Of a stretch of DNA of 34,209 nt, positions 7,462 through 15,412 are shown piece by piece. This DNA is from Polyangiaceae bacterium (GTDB lineage: Bacteria; Myxococcota_A; Polyangia; Polyangiales; Polyangiaceae), in the NCBI GenBank assembly GCA_023150915.1, contig JAKLKA010000074.1, forward strand, positions 1 through 34,209. Reading direction: 5' to 3'. The position numbers were made by a program, and so were the translations under genes. Under the pieces are notes generated by a model, which saw only the letters and a list, made by a program, of their open reading frames with translations, did no database searches and was not told the DNA's origin. Positions within the stretch are counted from its first letter, which is position 1; each line of letters begins with the position of its first letter.

Positions 7462-8649
7462 TCACTCGGGGATTGCCGCGACCACGATCGTGTCGTTGTG
7501 ATAGCCGTCCAGCCGGCTCTTGGTGCTGGCGATCTCGCCATAGCTCGAGAAGCCGGCGATGGGCACGTCGGGGAACACCGCCTGCACCGCGCGGATCTCT
7601 TCGGCGTAACGCGCACCTAGCACCAGCCCCCGGCACACGCACGAGAACACCAACACGCCGGCCGGCTGTGCACCGTCCAGCGCATCTTTCGCGTCTTCGG
7701 CGGCGCTCTGTGCCGCTGTGATGATCTCGGTCTCGCTGCCGCGCACGATGCACACCGACGAGCCCTCGGGCACCTCGCCCGCCACGAAAAGCGCGCCGCC
7801 TTCCAGTGCGCGCAGCGGTGCGCGCACGCGCACCACCTCGTCGAACAGCAGCACGCCCAGCTCGTTTTCGACCAGGAATTGAGGGAGCGCGAGCCGATCG
7901 AGCTCCTGGCCGCGCTCCCGTGCATACTCCCGGTAGAGGTCCAGCGCCGGGCGACCGTCGAGCTCGCGTACCACGTTGCCCGCGGCGCGCGTCACCGTCA
8001 TGGCCTTCGTCGCCGGGGTCAGACCATGCGCCACGCCGACGCCCCAGGGGCGGGTCGACGTGACCATCACGCACGCCATGCCCCCGACCTGCGCCGTCTG
8101 GTTCAGCCCCACGGCGGTGCTCTCGTACTTGCCGTCGTCGCCTGCGCCGCCGCCCACGATGGGGTGCCGATGACGGGGCGACTTGCGGAGCTCGGCCACC
8201 AGTTTCTCGAGCTCGGGCGCGAGCCCGTCGCCGACCAGCACGCAGGCGGCGTGCCGCGCGAGCTCGGGGGTGTGATCCAAGAAGCGACCGCCGATCGCCC
8301 GGGCCACCGCCACGACGTCGGACAGCGGTGGGCCCGCGACCGAAGCCACGTGGGCGGCCTCGCCCCAGCGGATGGCCATCACCGCGACGCCACCTCGGGT
8401 CAGCCCGCGCTCGGTCAGCTCCCCCGCGGTGGTCGACGCGACCACGTCGGCGCGCGGGAGCAAGCGCTTGGCCTCGCGCAGCACCTGCTCGATCGGGTGC
8501 CGCGGTGAGGTGAACACGAACACCAGCTGCGGAGTGGCGCCGCCCAGCTGCCCCTTCGCCTGGCCAATGGCCGCGCTCACGGCGACAGCGGTCTCGTCCG
8601 CTGCGCTCGCCCCGCTGCCACAAATGGTCCGTGCACGGTCCTTCGCCAC
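7462..8649 (-). CDS. Stand-alone FIST-domain sensor protein
   Basis: FIST_N plus FIST_C protein of 395 residues from GTG 8649, which has GGAGGAGGG 11 bases upstream; longer frames to 8832 give only low-complexity sequence. FIST domains are predicted small-ligand (possibly amino-acid) sensors, normally attached to kinases, cyclases or chemoreceptors. FIST_N shows VVASTTAGELTERGLTRGGVAVMAI, VGDGLAPELE and PIVGGGAGDDGKY. FIST_C shows FLVENELGVLLFDEVVRVRA, the motif VLVFSCVCRGLVLG, and FPDVPIAGFSSYGEIA with IVVAAIP at the end. There is no membrane segment and no output domain, so any partner must be a separate protein. It is transcribed divergently from the PQQ-propeller lipoprotein and converges on the dehydratase with zero spacing. 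Confidence 0.88.
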   Translation of the reverse strand: MAKDRARTICGSGASAADETAVAVSAAIGQAKGQLGGATPQLVFVFTSPRHPIEQVLREAKRLLPRADVVASTTAGELTERGLTRGGVAVMAIRWGEAAHVASVAGPPLSDVVAVARAIGGRFLDHTPELARHAACVLVGDGLAPELEKLVAELRKSPRHRHPIVGGGAGDDGKYESTAVGLNQTAQVGGMACVMVTSTRPWGVGVAHGLTPATKAMTVTRAAGNVVRELDGRPALDLYREYARERGQELDRLALPQFLVENELGVLLFDEVVRVRAPLRALEGGALFVAGEVPEGSSVCIVRGSETEIITAAQSAAEDAKDALDGAQPAGVLVFSCVCRGLVLGARYAEEIRAVQAVFPDVPIAGFSSYGEIASTKSRLDGYHNDTIVVAAIPE

Positions 8650-8673
8650 CTGACCGCGAGCCCTCCTCCGATT

Positions 8674-8702
8674 CGGCGCCGAGCATGGCACACCCGGCGC
8701 CG
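8674..8702. promoter_or_regulatory. Twin CGGCGCCG palindromes between FIST and PQQ-propeller genes
   Basis: The 8-bp palindrome CGGCGCCG occurs at 8674-8681 and again at 8695-8702, 21 bases apart (two helical turns), in the 89-base divergent region. A dimeric regulator could bind both. GGCGCC is frequent in DNA this GC-rich, so chance is quite possible. Confidence 0.3.
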
Positions 8703-8738
8703 CTTGACGACCGCCCGTCGTGGCGGTTTCGTCCGCAC

Positions 8739-10157
8739 ATGCCGCGCCGCACGCTGGTTGCCTCGTTCTTGCTGATCTCGTGCGCCACGGTGGCGCCGCC
8801 TGCTTCCGAGCCGGGCGCGCCCCCTGGCGCAAGCACGGTGGTTGCCGAGCCCGGCGAGGCGCCGCCGCCAGCCACCGTGGTCGCAGTTCCGCCGCCGGTG
8901 CCCGAAACCCCCAAGGCCGAGGTCGAGCCCGCGGTGGCGGTCGACGTGCCCAGTGCCAGCGGTTGGGCCACGTTCCACGGTGACAACGCGCGCAGCGGTG
9001 CGAGCAACGCCCCCGAGATCCGCCAACCGCGGATCGTGTGGAAGGCCGAGGTCGGGGTCTTCTCGTGGCTCAACTCGCCGCTTGCGCTGGGCAAGACGCT
9101 GGTCATCGCCCCCAGCTCGGGCACTGCGCACAACAAGCCCGATCCGAAGGATGGCGTGTCGGCGTATCAGCTGGCCACCGGCAAGCGCGCGTGGTTCGCC
9201 CACTTCGACCAAGACGCCAATGGCGTGGCCGCGAATCAGACGCACGTCTTCGCCACCTCGGACGACGAGCACGTGTACGCGCTCGAGTTGAAGTCTGGCA
9301 AAGTGACCTGGAAGGCCAAGGGTGCGGGCAAGATGTACTCGCACCCGCTGATCGTGGGCGACCGCGTGGTGGTGGGGGACGCCACCGGCACGGTGTACGC
9401 CTTTGCCGCCGCGGACGGAAAGGCGCTGTGGAAGGTGCAGCTCACCGGCGCCATCCGGGGCGGGGCTTCCAGCGACGGCACGCACATCTACGTCGCTTCG
9501 CAGGGCGGCGAGGTGGCAGCCCTGGGCCTGGACGGCAAGCCGCTGTGGAAGAAGATCGTGAAGCGCGCCGCCTGGAACAACCAGGGGCCCGACGAGCCCA
9601 TCGTGGCGTATTCGCCGCCGGTGGTCGGCAAAGATGCCCTCTACCTGACGTTCGGTCGCGACACCTATTACACCGGCCAACCCGGGGTGCTGGCGCTGGA
9701 CAAGAAGAGCGGCGCGGTGAAGTGGAAGGGCAAGGGTCCGGGCGACTGGGGCAACGTGCGTTCCACTCCGGTGCTGGTCAGCGATCGCCTGGTGTACGGT
9801 GAACCCTATTCCGGCGACGTCGCGGGGCTCGACGCCAAGACCGGTCGCACGCGCTACCGCGAGACCATCGGTGGCTGCTTCTTCCCACAGTGGTCGTCGC
9901 CGGCGGCGGCCGGTGATCTGGTCTATCTGCCGCGCTACGACGGCAGCGTGTACGCCCTGAGGGCGGCCAGCGGAAAGGTGGAGTGGGAGCTGTTCCTCGG
10001 TGACTCGAAGCGCGCCGGCCGCGACCACCCGGCCAAGGGCAAGAACTGCGGTTGGGACAACGCCGACGGCCCCATCTACGCCCCGGCGGCCATCGCCGAA
10101 GACGGCACGTTGCTGGTCGGGACTGCCGAAGGCGTGCTGTACGCCATCGGCAAGTGA
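8739..10157 (+). CDS. PQQ-like beta-propeller lipoprotein
   Basis: 472-residue lipoprotein from ATG 8739; upstream in-frame starts (8685, 8631) would precede the signal peptide and overlap the FIST gene. The lipobox is LISC at about residues 13-16. After a Pro/Ala linker of about 60 residues comes a beta-propeller of PQQ-type blades, recognisable by recurrent VWKAEVG, YQLATGKRAWFA, YALELKSGKVTWKAKG, YAFAAADGKALWKVQL, LGLDGKPLWKK, LALDKKSGAVKWKGKG and YALRAASGKVEWELF. The fold resembles BamB, but similar lipoproteins also occur as general binding or scaffold proteins, and no bam partner is nearby. No PQQ-dehydrogenase catalytic residues were recognised. Its TGA abuts the stop of the convergent hydrolase gene with no gap. 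Confidence 0.88.
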   Translation: MPRRTLVASFLLISCATVAPPASEPGAPPGASTVVAEPGEAPPPATVVAVPPPVPETPKAEVEPAVAVDVPSASGWATFHGDNARSGASNAPEIRQPRIVWKAEVGVFSWLNSPLALGKTLVIAPSSGTAHNKPDPKDGVSAYQLATGKRAWFAHFDQDANGVAANQTHVFATSDDEHVYALELKSGKVTWKAKGAGKMYSHPLIVGDRVVVGDATGTVYAFAAADGKALWKVQLTGAIRGGASSDGTHIYVASQGGEVAALGLDGKPLWKKIVKRAAWNNQGPDEPIVAYSPPVVGKDALYLTFGRDTYYTGQPGVLALDKKSGAVKWKGKGPGDWGNVRSTPVLVSDRLVYGEPYSGDVAGLDAKTGRTRYRETIGGCFFPQWSSPAAAGDLVYLPRYDGSVYALRAASGKVEWELFLGDSKRAGRDHPAKGKNCGWDNADGPIYAPAAIAEDGTLLVGTAEGVLYAIGK

Positions 10158-11447
10158 TCACTCTTCGGGGTGGGGTCGTTCGGCCGCGGGGGGCGGTGGC
10201 GGTGACTCGACCTCGTTCGGCTGCGGGCTCTCGGGTTCGTCTTGCGGCGCCGGGCGGGGCAACAGCTCGACGCGCTCGCGCGTGGCGGCCAGGGCTGCAG
10301 TCAGCGGGTTCGGCGCAGCACTGGTGTCGTCAGCCAACGGCACCCCCAGCACCGGCGCGGGAGAAAACGGCACGTTGCGATCCATCGCCGGCGTCTGCCA
10401 CGCCTCTTCCAGCAAGTGCACTGCGCGCTCGATGTGGGGGACGTGGCTGCAGTGCGCGTGCTCGTTTCCGCCCCGGAAGCCCCACAGGTGAAAGCCCTGA
10501 ACGTCGGCGGTCGACGTCTGGGAAAATCGCTCGTTTCCCGGCGGAATCTCGGTTCTGGTCACCCCCACCTCGGCCAGCAAGAGGTCCGCCGTCTGACGGG
10601 TGGACGGGTACGTCTCGGGCACGACCTCGGAGTGGGTGAACACGAATAGCTTCTCGCCGCGCGTCGCCTTCTTGGCGAAGCGGAAGGTCGGTCCGAGCGG
10701 CAAGCTGGACAGCGAGCTGACGCCCGCGTCGCGGGACGCCGCGGCTGGGTTCCACGCAGCGTGCAGCCCGTCGAGCAGCACGACGGCGTCGACGCGATCG
10801 TCGCCATACTTCAGGATCTCGTTCACCGCGCCGTAGCCCGCGCTCCACGCCGAGAGCGCCAGCTTGCGGATGTGTGCGCGCTGATCGCCGGTGTGGCGCT
10901 TCAGCGCCGCATCGATGGACTTGAGCAGCGCGGTGAACACGTCTGGGTTTCCGAATGCGTCCGAGTACGGTCCACTTCCCAGGCCCTTGTCGATACCGAC
11001 ATAGACCAGCCCCCGCGTGACCTGCACGAACGTCTTCCGCACCGGGCTGTGACCGTGGAACTGGATCAGCACGTCGAAACCCATGTCGGGCGTGTGCCCG
11101 CCGCGCTGAGGAATGGCGATGCGCCCCGTGGTCAGGTTCTTGAACGGGGTGTAGGGCCCGAGCCCCATCGGGTCGTGGGGGAAGCACTCGTGATAGCCCT
11201 TCTTCTTCAGCTCGTCGCTGAGCGGCTCGGCGCGCAGTCGCTGGGCGCGCGCTGGCTGCACCGCCACGGGCGCGGCGGTGGCCGTCGGCGCGGTGAAGCG
11301 CCGGAAGAACGCCGCCGCGCGGGACGCCGGCTCGGCCCGCAGGCCGCTCACGATCGCGACGCCCGCGACACCGAGCAGGCCGAGCGCCAACCCGCGCCGG
11401 ATCAGCTCGCCGCTGGACGGTGCCGGTCTTTTCGCGGGCTTAGGCAC
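10158..11447 (-). CDS. Membrane-anchored alpha/beta-hydrolase-like protein
   Basis: 429 residues from GTG 11447 (no strong ribosome site). A single hydrophobic segment at about 19-37 (GLALGLLGVAGVAIVSGL) could be a signal anchor. An alpha/beta-hydrolase core follows: oxyanion-type HGHS at 131-134, nucleophile elbow AWSAG with S202, an acid candidate D226 in VVLLDGLH, and a histidine cluster GNEHAHCSH (330-335) near the usual position of the catalytic His. The strand-helix order around S202 fits an esterase, but no specific family or substrate is recognised. A Pro-rich tail of about 45 residues ends the protein. It is divergent from the kinase gene at 11639 across an AT-richer spacer, and convergent with the propeller lipoprotein. 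Confidence 0.8.
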   Translation of the reverse strand: MPKPAKRPAPSSGELIRRGLALGLLGVAGVAIVSGLRAEPASRAAAFFRRFTAPTATAAPVAVQPARAQRLRAEPLSDELKKKGYHECFPHDPMGLGPYTPFKNLTTGRIAIPQRGGHTPDMGFDVLIQFHGHSPVRKTFVQVTRGLVYVGIDKGLGSGPYSDAFGNPDVFTALLKSIDAALKRHTGDQRAHIRKLALSAWSAGYGAVNEILKYGDDRVDAVVLLDGLHAAWNPAAASRDAGVSSLSSLPLGPTFRFAKKATRGEKLFVFTHSEVVPETYPSTRQTADLLLAEVGVTRTEIPPGNERFSQTSTADVQGFHLWGFRGGNEHAHCSHVPHIERAVHLLEEAWQTPAMDRNVPFSPAPVLGVPLADDTSAAPNPLTAALAATRERVELLPRPAPQDEPESPQPNEVESPPPPPAAERPHPEE

Positions 11448-11638
11448 GGCGGCCCAGTCTATTCAAAATATTCCGGATGGAAATACCCTCTTGACTACGG
11501 GGGTACGTGACGCGCCCCCTTTGAATCAGCCCGATCCGTCGATCACACCGATTTCGCGTGGAAATTTGGCTATGGAACGCCGCGGCATTTTCATCGCCCC
11601 GGGGCGCCCCCGATGCCTGCTGTAGGCTGACTCTGCTC
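11448..11638. promoter_or_regulatory. AT-richer divergent intergenic region
   Basis: Unusually low GC for this window around 11459-11486, between two divergent genes, so promoters for both are expected here. ATTCAAA (11461-11467) and TTTGAAT (11520-11526) form a distant inverted repeat. TTGACT at 11491 resembles a -35 box but no good -10 follows at 16-18 bases. GGGGG (11499-11503) and CCCCC (11515-11519) followed by TTT could fold as a leader hairpin. None is decisive. Confidence 0.35.
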
Positions 11639-12976
11639 GTGCTTCGCACCCTCCGCGCCCTGTTCATGTTCTGGACGATCTTCGCGTCGTACGGGCTGCA
11701 CTGGCTCGCGGCCAAGGTCCTGGGCGGAAGGCGCATCGCCTCGCGCTGGGAGGGCGTGCACCGCGCCAACGCTCGCCGCCTGGTGAACGGCTTCATGCGG
11801 CTGCGGGGGGTGTTCATCAAAGTCGGTCAGGTGCTGAGCGTGATCGGCACGTTCTTGCCGCGGGCCTATGGCGAGGCGCTGGAGAAGCTGCAAGACAAGG
11901 TGCCGTCGCAGCCCTTTCACGAGATCGAAGAGCGCCTGCGCGAAGCACTGGGCGACGATCCGCTCTTGCGCTTTGCCGAATTCGAGCGCGAGCCGCTGGC
12001 GGCCGCGTCGCTGGCGCAGGTGCACCGCGCGGTCACCAAAGACGGGCAAGCGGTGGCGGTGAAGGTTTTGTACCCGGGCATCGAGACGTTGATCCGTCGG
12101 GACTTGGGCGTGCTGCGCTCGATCATGCCGGTGGTGCGCCGGCTATTCCCCATCACCCGTTTCGAGCGCGTGCTCGACCAGCTGGCAGCCATGCTCGCGC
12201 GCGAGACGGACTATGCCAACGAGCGCAAGAACATGGCGCGCCTGCGGCAGATCTTCGCGGGGCGAGACGACGTGGTCGTCCCCGCCATCGTGGACGAGCT
12301 CACCGGCGGCGGGGTGCTCACCATGACCTTCGAAGAGGGCATCAAGATCACCGATTTTGCCAAGCTGAAGCAGCAGGGCATCGATACCGAGGCGGTCGCG
12401 AAGCTGCTGACCGAGTGCTACTTCGCGATGCTGCTCGAGCATCAGGTGTTCCACGCCGACCCGCACCCGGGGAACTTCTTGGTTCGCCCGGGGCCCAAGC
12501 TGGTGATCTTGGACTATGGCGCGGTGGAAGAGGTCACGCCCGAGCTGGCGGACGGCATGCGCATGGTGGTGCTGGGCGCCATCACGCGCAGCGACGATCA
12601 GGTGCTGGCCGGGCTCGAGCGCATGGGGTTCGTCGCCGAGGGCGGCGATCGCGAGCTCTTGGCCCGGGTGGGGCGCGACTACTTGAAGATGCTGGCGAGC
12701 GTGAACATCACCGACTTTGCCCAGCTGGATCGCGAGACCGTCGAGAAGCTGACGGTCAACGGCTACCAGCAGGTGAAGGGTCAGCTGCGCGAGATCATGA
12801 AGAGCGTGGAGTACCCGGACGGCTACTTCTATGTGGAGCGCACGCTGGTGCTGCTGTTCGGGCTGGTGGGTCAGCTGGCGCCGAAGCAGGGCCTGCCGGG
12901 GCTGGTCTTGCCCTACGCTTCGCTGGCCTTTGCCAAGGGCTTGGCGGCCCAGCCCCCGGCCGAGGCGGCCCCGTGA
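11639..12976 (+). CDS. ABC1/UbiB/AarF-family atypical kinase
   Basis: UbiB-like protein kinase-like (PKL) protein of 445 residues from GTG 11639; GTG 11558 is in frame, but its extra 27 residues are not family-like. Family members support quinone or lipid metabolism at the membrane by ATP hydrolysis. Visible motifs are the FIKVGQ signature replacing the usual glycine loop context, the Ala-rich nucleotide loop AAASLAQVH, the VAVKV lysine, the catalytic-loop HADPHPGNFL, and DYG in ILDYGAVEEV for the metal-binding DFG. A C-terminal hydrophobic segment (VLLFGLVGQLAP) fits membrane association. No other ubiquinone gene is nearby, so a quinone role is not shown by context. Its TGA overlaps the GTG of the following lipoprotein protease. 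Confidence 0.9.
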   Translation: MLRTLRALFMFWTIFASYGLHWLAAKVLGGRRIASRWEGVHRANARRLVNGFMRLRGVFIKVGQVLSVIGTFLPRAYGEALEKLQDKVPSQPFHEIEERLREALGDDPLLRFAEFEREPLAAASLAQVHRAVTKDGQAVAVKVLYPGIETLIRRDLGVLRSIMPVVRRLFPITRFERVLDQLAAMLARETDYANERKNMARLRQIFAGRDDVVVPAIVDELTGGGVLTMTFEEGIKITDFAKLKQQGIDTEAVAKLLTECYFAMLLEHQVFHADPHPGNFLVRPGPKLVILDYGAVEEVTPELADGMRMVVLGAITRSDDQVLAGLERMGFVAEGGDRELLARVGRDYLKMLASVNITDFAQLDRETVEKLTVNGYQQVKGQLREIMKSVEYPDGYFYVERTLVLLFGLVGQLAPKQGLPGLVLPYASLAFAKGLAAQPPAEAAP

Positions 12977-14379
12977 CCCGCGGGGCCGCGCTGCTCTCCG
13001 CGGCTCTCGTCGCGGCGTGTGCGCGGTCCCCGGCCTCTCCCGGCGCGGCCAGCCCACGCTGGTGCGATGCCCGCGCGCGGGTGACGCGCGAGCGCCCCCT
13101 GCTGCTCGACGTGGATGTGCGCTGTCACGGTGCGGGCTTCACCGGGTTCGTGGCCAGCGAGCCGGCCAGCTTGGCGCACATCTCCGACCGCACGTCTCGG
13201 GTTGGCCCGACCGAGGCGCGCACCTCGTACCGTGTGGATCTCGACGCGGTGGCCGCGACCAGCGGAAGCTTCGACGTGGCGCTGCGCTCGGGTTCGTCCC
13301 TGGTGGCGCCCGTTTCCACCTGGCTCGTCCGACCCGAGCCGCTCGCGCTCGACGTGCCGGTGCGGCTGCGAGTCGAGACGCCGAAGGGCTTCGGCTTCGC
13401 GACCGGGCTCACGCGAGCGGGTGACGAATATCGGCTCGACGCCCACGAGATCCCGGTCGGCACCTACGCGCTCTTCGGGCAGTTCGACTCTCGCACGCTG
13501 GCCGTGGGTGATTCGCGCATCACGCTGGCGTTCACCGACGGGCGGCTTGCCGCCGGTCGAGACGAAGTCGCGCGCTGGGTCGCCGACTCGGCGCGCGCCG
13601 TGGCCGACTTCTGGCACGGGTTTCCCGTGCCCCGCGTGCAGATCACCGTGGTCGTGGTGCCCGGCCGCGATCGGGTGGTGTTCGGCAAGGTGTTGCCCGA
13701 GAGCGCGCCCGGCATCGCGCTCTTGGTCGGCGAGAACACCCCGCGCCAGGCGCTCTACCAGGACTGGATCTTGGTGCACGAGCTCTTTCACCTGGGGGTG
13801 CCCAGCTTCTCGGGTGAGGGCAAATGGTTCGACGAGGGGCTCGCGACCTACTTCGAGCCGATCATCCGCGCGCGCGCGGGCTTCATCACCGAAGAGAGCG
13901 TGTGGGAAGAGTTCACCCGTGCCATGCCGCGGGGTCTGCACGCCGTGGAGCGGCAGGGCCTGGAGCGCGCCGACGACTTCTCGGGTGTGTACTGGGGCGG
14001 CGCCATCTTGGTGATGCTGGCGGATCTCGAGGTGCGTCGGCACAGCGCCGGGGCTCGCGGCCTCGAGGATGGCCTTCGCAGCGTGCGCGCGGCGGGGGGG
14101 CACGCCAGCGAGGTCTGGCCCCTGGAACGTGCGCTCGAGCTGTGCGACCGCGCCACCGGCGTGCGCGCCCTGGCGCCGCTGGCGGCGGCGCATGCCCAGC
14201 GCGGCCGCCCGGTGGATCTCGACGCGCTCTGGCGGCAGCTGGGCGTGGTCTCGGGCGCCGGCGGTACGCGCCTCGACGACGGCGCTCCGCTCTCTGCCGT
14301 CCGCCGCAGCGTGGTGGGTCGCTCGGCGTCGGCGAAGCTGGGCAGCGCCCCGACGCCGAAGCCCACCCCAGCGCTCTAG
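12973..14379 (+). CDS. Lipoprotein zinc metalloprotease (gluzincin type)
   Basis: 468 residues starting at GTG 12973 inside the GTGA overlap with the upstream kinase stop, implying translational coupling. A short lipoprotein signal ends at LVAAC (C16). Residues about 30-180 look like a beta-rich domain (LLLDVDVRCHGAGF, YRVDLDAVAATSGSF). The catalytic part has H269-E-L-F-H273 and a third ligand candidate E288 in WFDEGLATYFEP, the peptidase MA arrangement HExxH...E. Overall it recalls M1/M61-like gluzincins without the full aminopeptidase N architecture. It probably acts in the periplasm or at the outer membrane. The substrate is unknown; a link to the coupled ABC1-type kinase is inferred from gene structure only. 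Confidence 0.85.
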   Translation: MTRGAALLSAALVAACARSPASPGAASPRWCDARARVTRERPLLLDVDVRCHGAGFTGFVASEPASLAHISDRTSRVGPTEARTSYRVDLDAVAATSGSFDVALRSGSSLVAPVSTWLVRPEPLALDVPVRLRVETPKGFGFATGLTRAGDEYRLDAHEIPVGTYALFGQFDSRTLAVGDSRITLAFTDGRLAAGRDEVARWVADSARAVADFWHGFPVPRVQITVVVVPGRDRVVFGKVLPESAPGIALLVGENTPRQALYQDWILVHELFHLGVPSFSGEGKWFDEGLATYFEPIIRARAGFITEESVWEEFTRAMPRGLHAVERQGLERADDFSGVYWGGAILVMLADLEVRRHSAGARGLEDGLRSVRAAGGHASEVWPLERALELCDRATGVRALAPLAAAHAQRGRPVDLDALWRQLGVVSGAGGTRLDDGAPLSAVRRSVVGRSASAKLGSAPTPKPTPAL

Positions 14380-14427
14380 GGTTCGAAGCTTCCACAGGGG
14401 CGCGAGCGGTGAAAGAATCAGGCGCAC

Positions 14428-15411
14428 ATGCCGCTGTCGCTCTGGGCCGAGTCGATGGACGACGCCGCCGTCGAAGCGGCGCTCGAGCCACTGGCCGCCA
14501 GCGGCCTCGGCATCGGGCTCTCGCTGCCCAGCGTGCGGCTGGGTGACGCGGATTTCGCGCGGCTCACGCGCAAGGCTGCCCAGGCCGGCGTTCCGGTTCG
14601 GCTCTGGCCGCTGCTCTCCAAGGCGCACGGCTACTGGCTGGGCGAGAAGAACGTCGCGGAGGTGAGTGACCTGATGCGCGCGCTCACCGCCTGGCGCGCG
14701 CGGCGCGGCGGTCCCGAGTTCCGCGAGGTGTCGTTCGACCTCGAGCCCGACTTCCAATACAGCGAGGCGCTTCGCACGCGCGCGCGGGGTCGCCCCGACC
14801 GGGCGCTGGCGCTGCTTCGCGACAACGTCACCCCCACGCGCTTCGCCAAGGCGCGGTCCAGCCTGGCGCGCACGGTGCAGACGCTCAAGCGCGAAGGCGT
14901 GTTCACCCACGCGGTGACCTATCCGGTGGTGCTCGACCAATCCGAGCACGACGCCACACTGGAAGATGCGCTCTCGATCCCGGTGAGCGGTATCGACTGG
15001 GACGAGGTCAGCTTCATGGTCTATCAGACGCCGATCGCCCAGCTGGTGGGTACCTGGTTCGGGCCCGCGCTGGTGCAGTCGTACGCCCGCACCGCGGTCC
15101 AGCGCTTCGGTGACCGCGCCGGCATCGACCTGGGCGTGGTCGGCGAGCACGGCGAGGGCATCGACGCCGGCGAACGCTATCCCGGGCCGCACGCGCTGGC
15201 CGAAGATCTGGCCGCGTCCCAGGCCGCCGGCATCCCGCTCGATCGCACCCGCGTGTACGGGCTCGCGGGGGTGCTCGATGGCGGCGGCATCGCCGAGTGG
15301 CTCGAGCCGCGTCCGGCACCGGTGCCCGCCGCCGAAAGCCGAGCGGTCGAGGGCTTCCGCAACGTGGTCCGGGGCATCGCCACCGGGCTCAGAGTGGCCC
15401 GGCGGGGCTAG
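14428..15411 (+). CDS. Unrecognised protein, TIM-barrel-like
   Basis: 327 residues, no signal peptide or membrane helix. It starts at ATG 14428, 48 bases after the metalloprotease stop, so it probably belongs to the same transcript. Regular strand-helix alternation with strands ending in acidic residues suggests a (beta/alpha)8 barrel: GLGIGLSLPSVRL, GVPVRLWPLLS, FREVSFDLEPDFQY, FTHAVTYPVVLDQ, VSFMVYQTPIAQ, GIDLGVVGEHGEGI, RVYGLAGVLDGGGI. The FDLEPD segment recalls acid pairs of glycoside hydrolase barrels, but no family signature is complete. Trp and Tyr residues at strand ends would suit a sugar-binding pocket; that is inference. It ends one base before the stop of the convergent HD-domain gene. 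Confidence 0.75.
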   Translation: MPLSLWAESMDDAAVEAALEPLAASGLGIGLSLPSVRLGDADFARLTRKAAQAGVPVRLWPLLSKAHGYWLGEKNVAEVSDLMRALTAWRARRGGPEFREVSFDLEPDFQYSEALRTRARGRPDRALALLRDNVTPTRFAKARSSLARTVQTLKREGVFTHAVTYPVVLDQSEHDATLEDALSIPVSGIDWDEVSFMVYQTPIAQLVGTWFGPALVQSYARTAVQRFGDRAGIDLGVVGEHGEGIDAGERYPGPHALAEDLAASQAAGIPLDRTRVYGLAGVLDGGGIAEWLEPRPAPVPAAESRAVEGFRNVVRGIATGLRVARRG

Positions 15412-15412
15412 G

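Noticed and set aside
12913..15192. Minus-strand open frame of 759 codons
   Set aside because: Antisense to the metalloprotease and the 14428 protein, both of which have clear signals or motifs; its product is His/Arg/Glu-rich without motifs.
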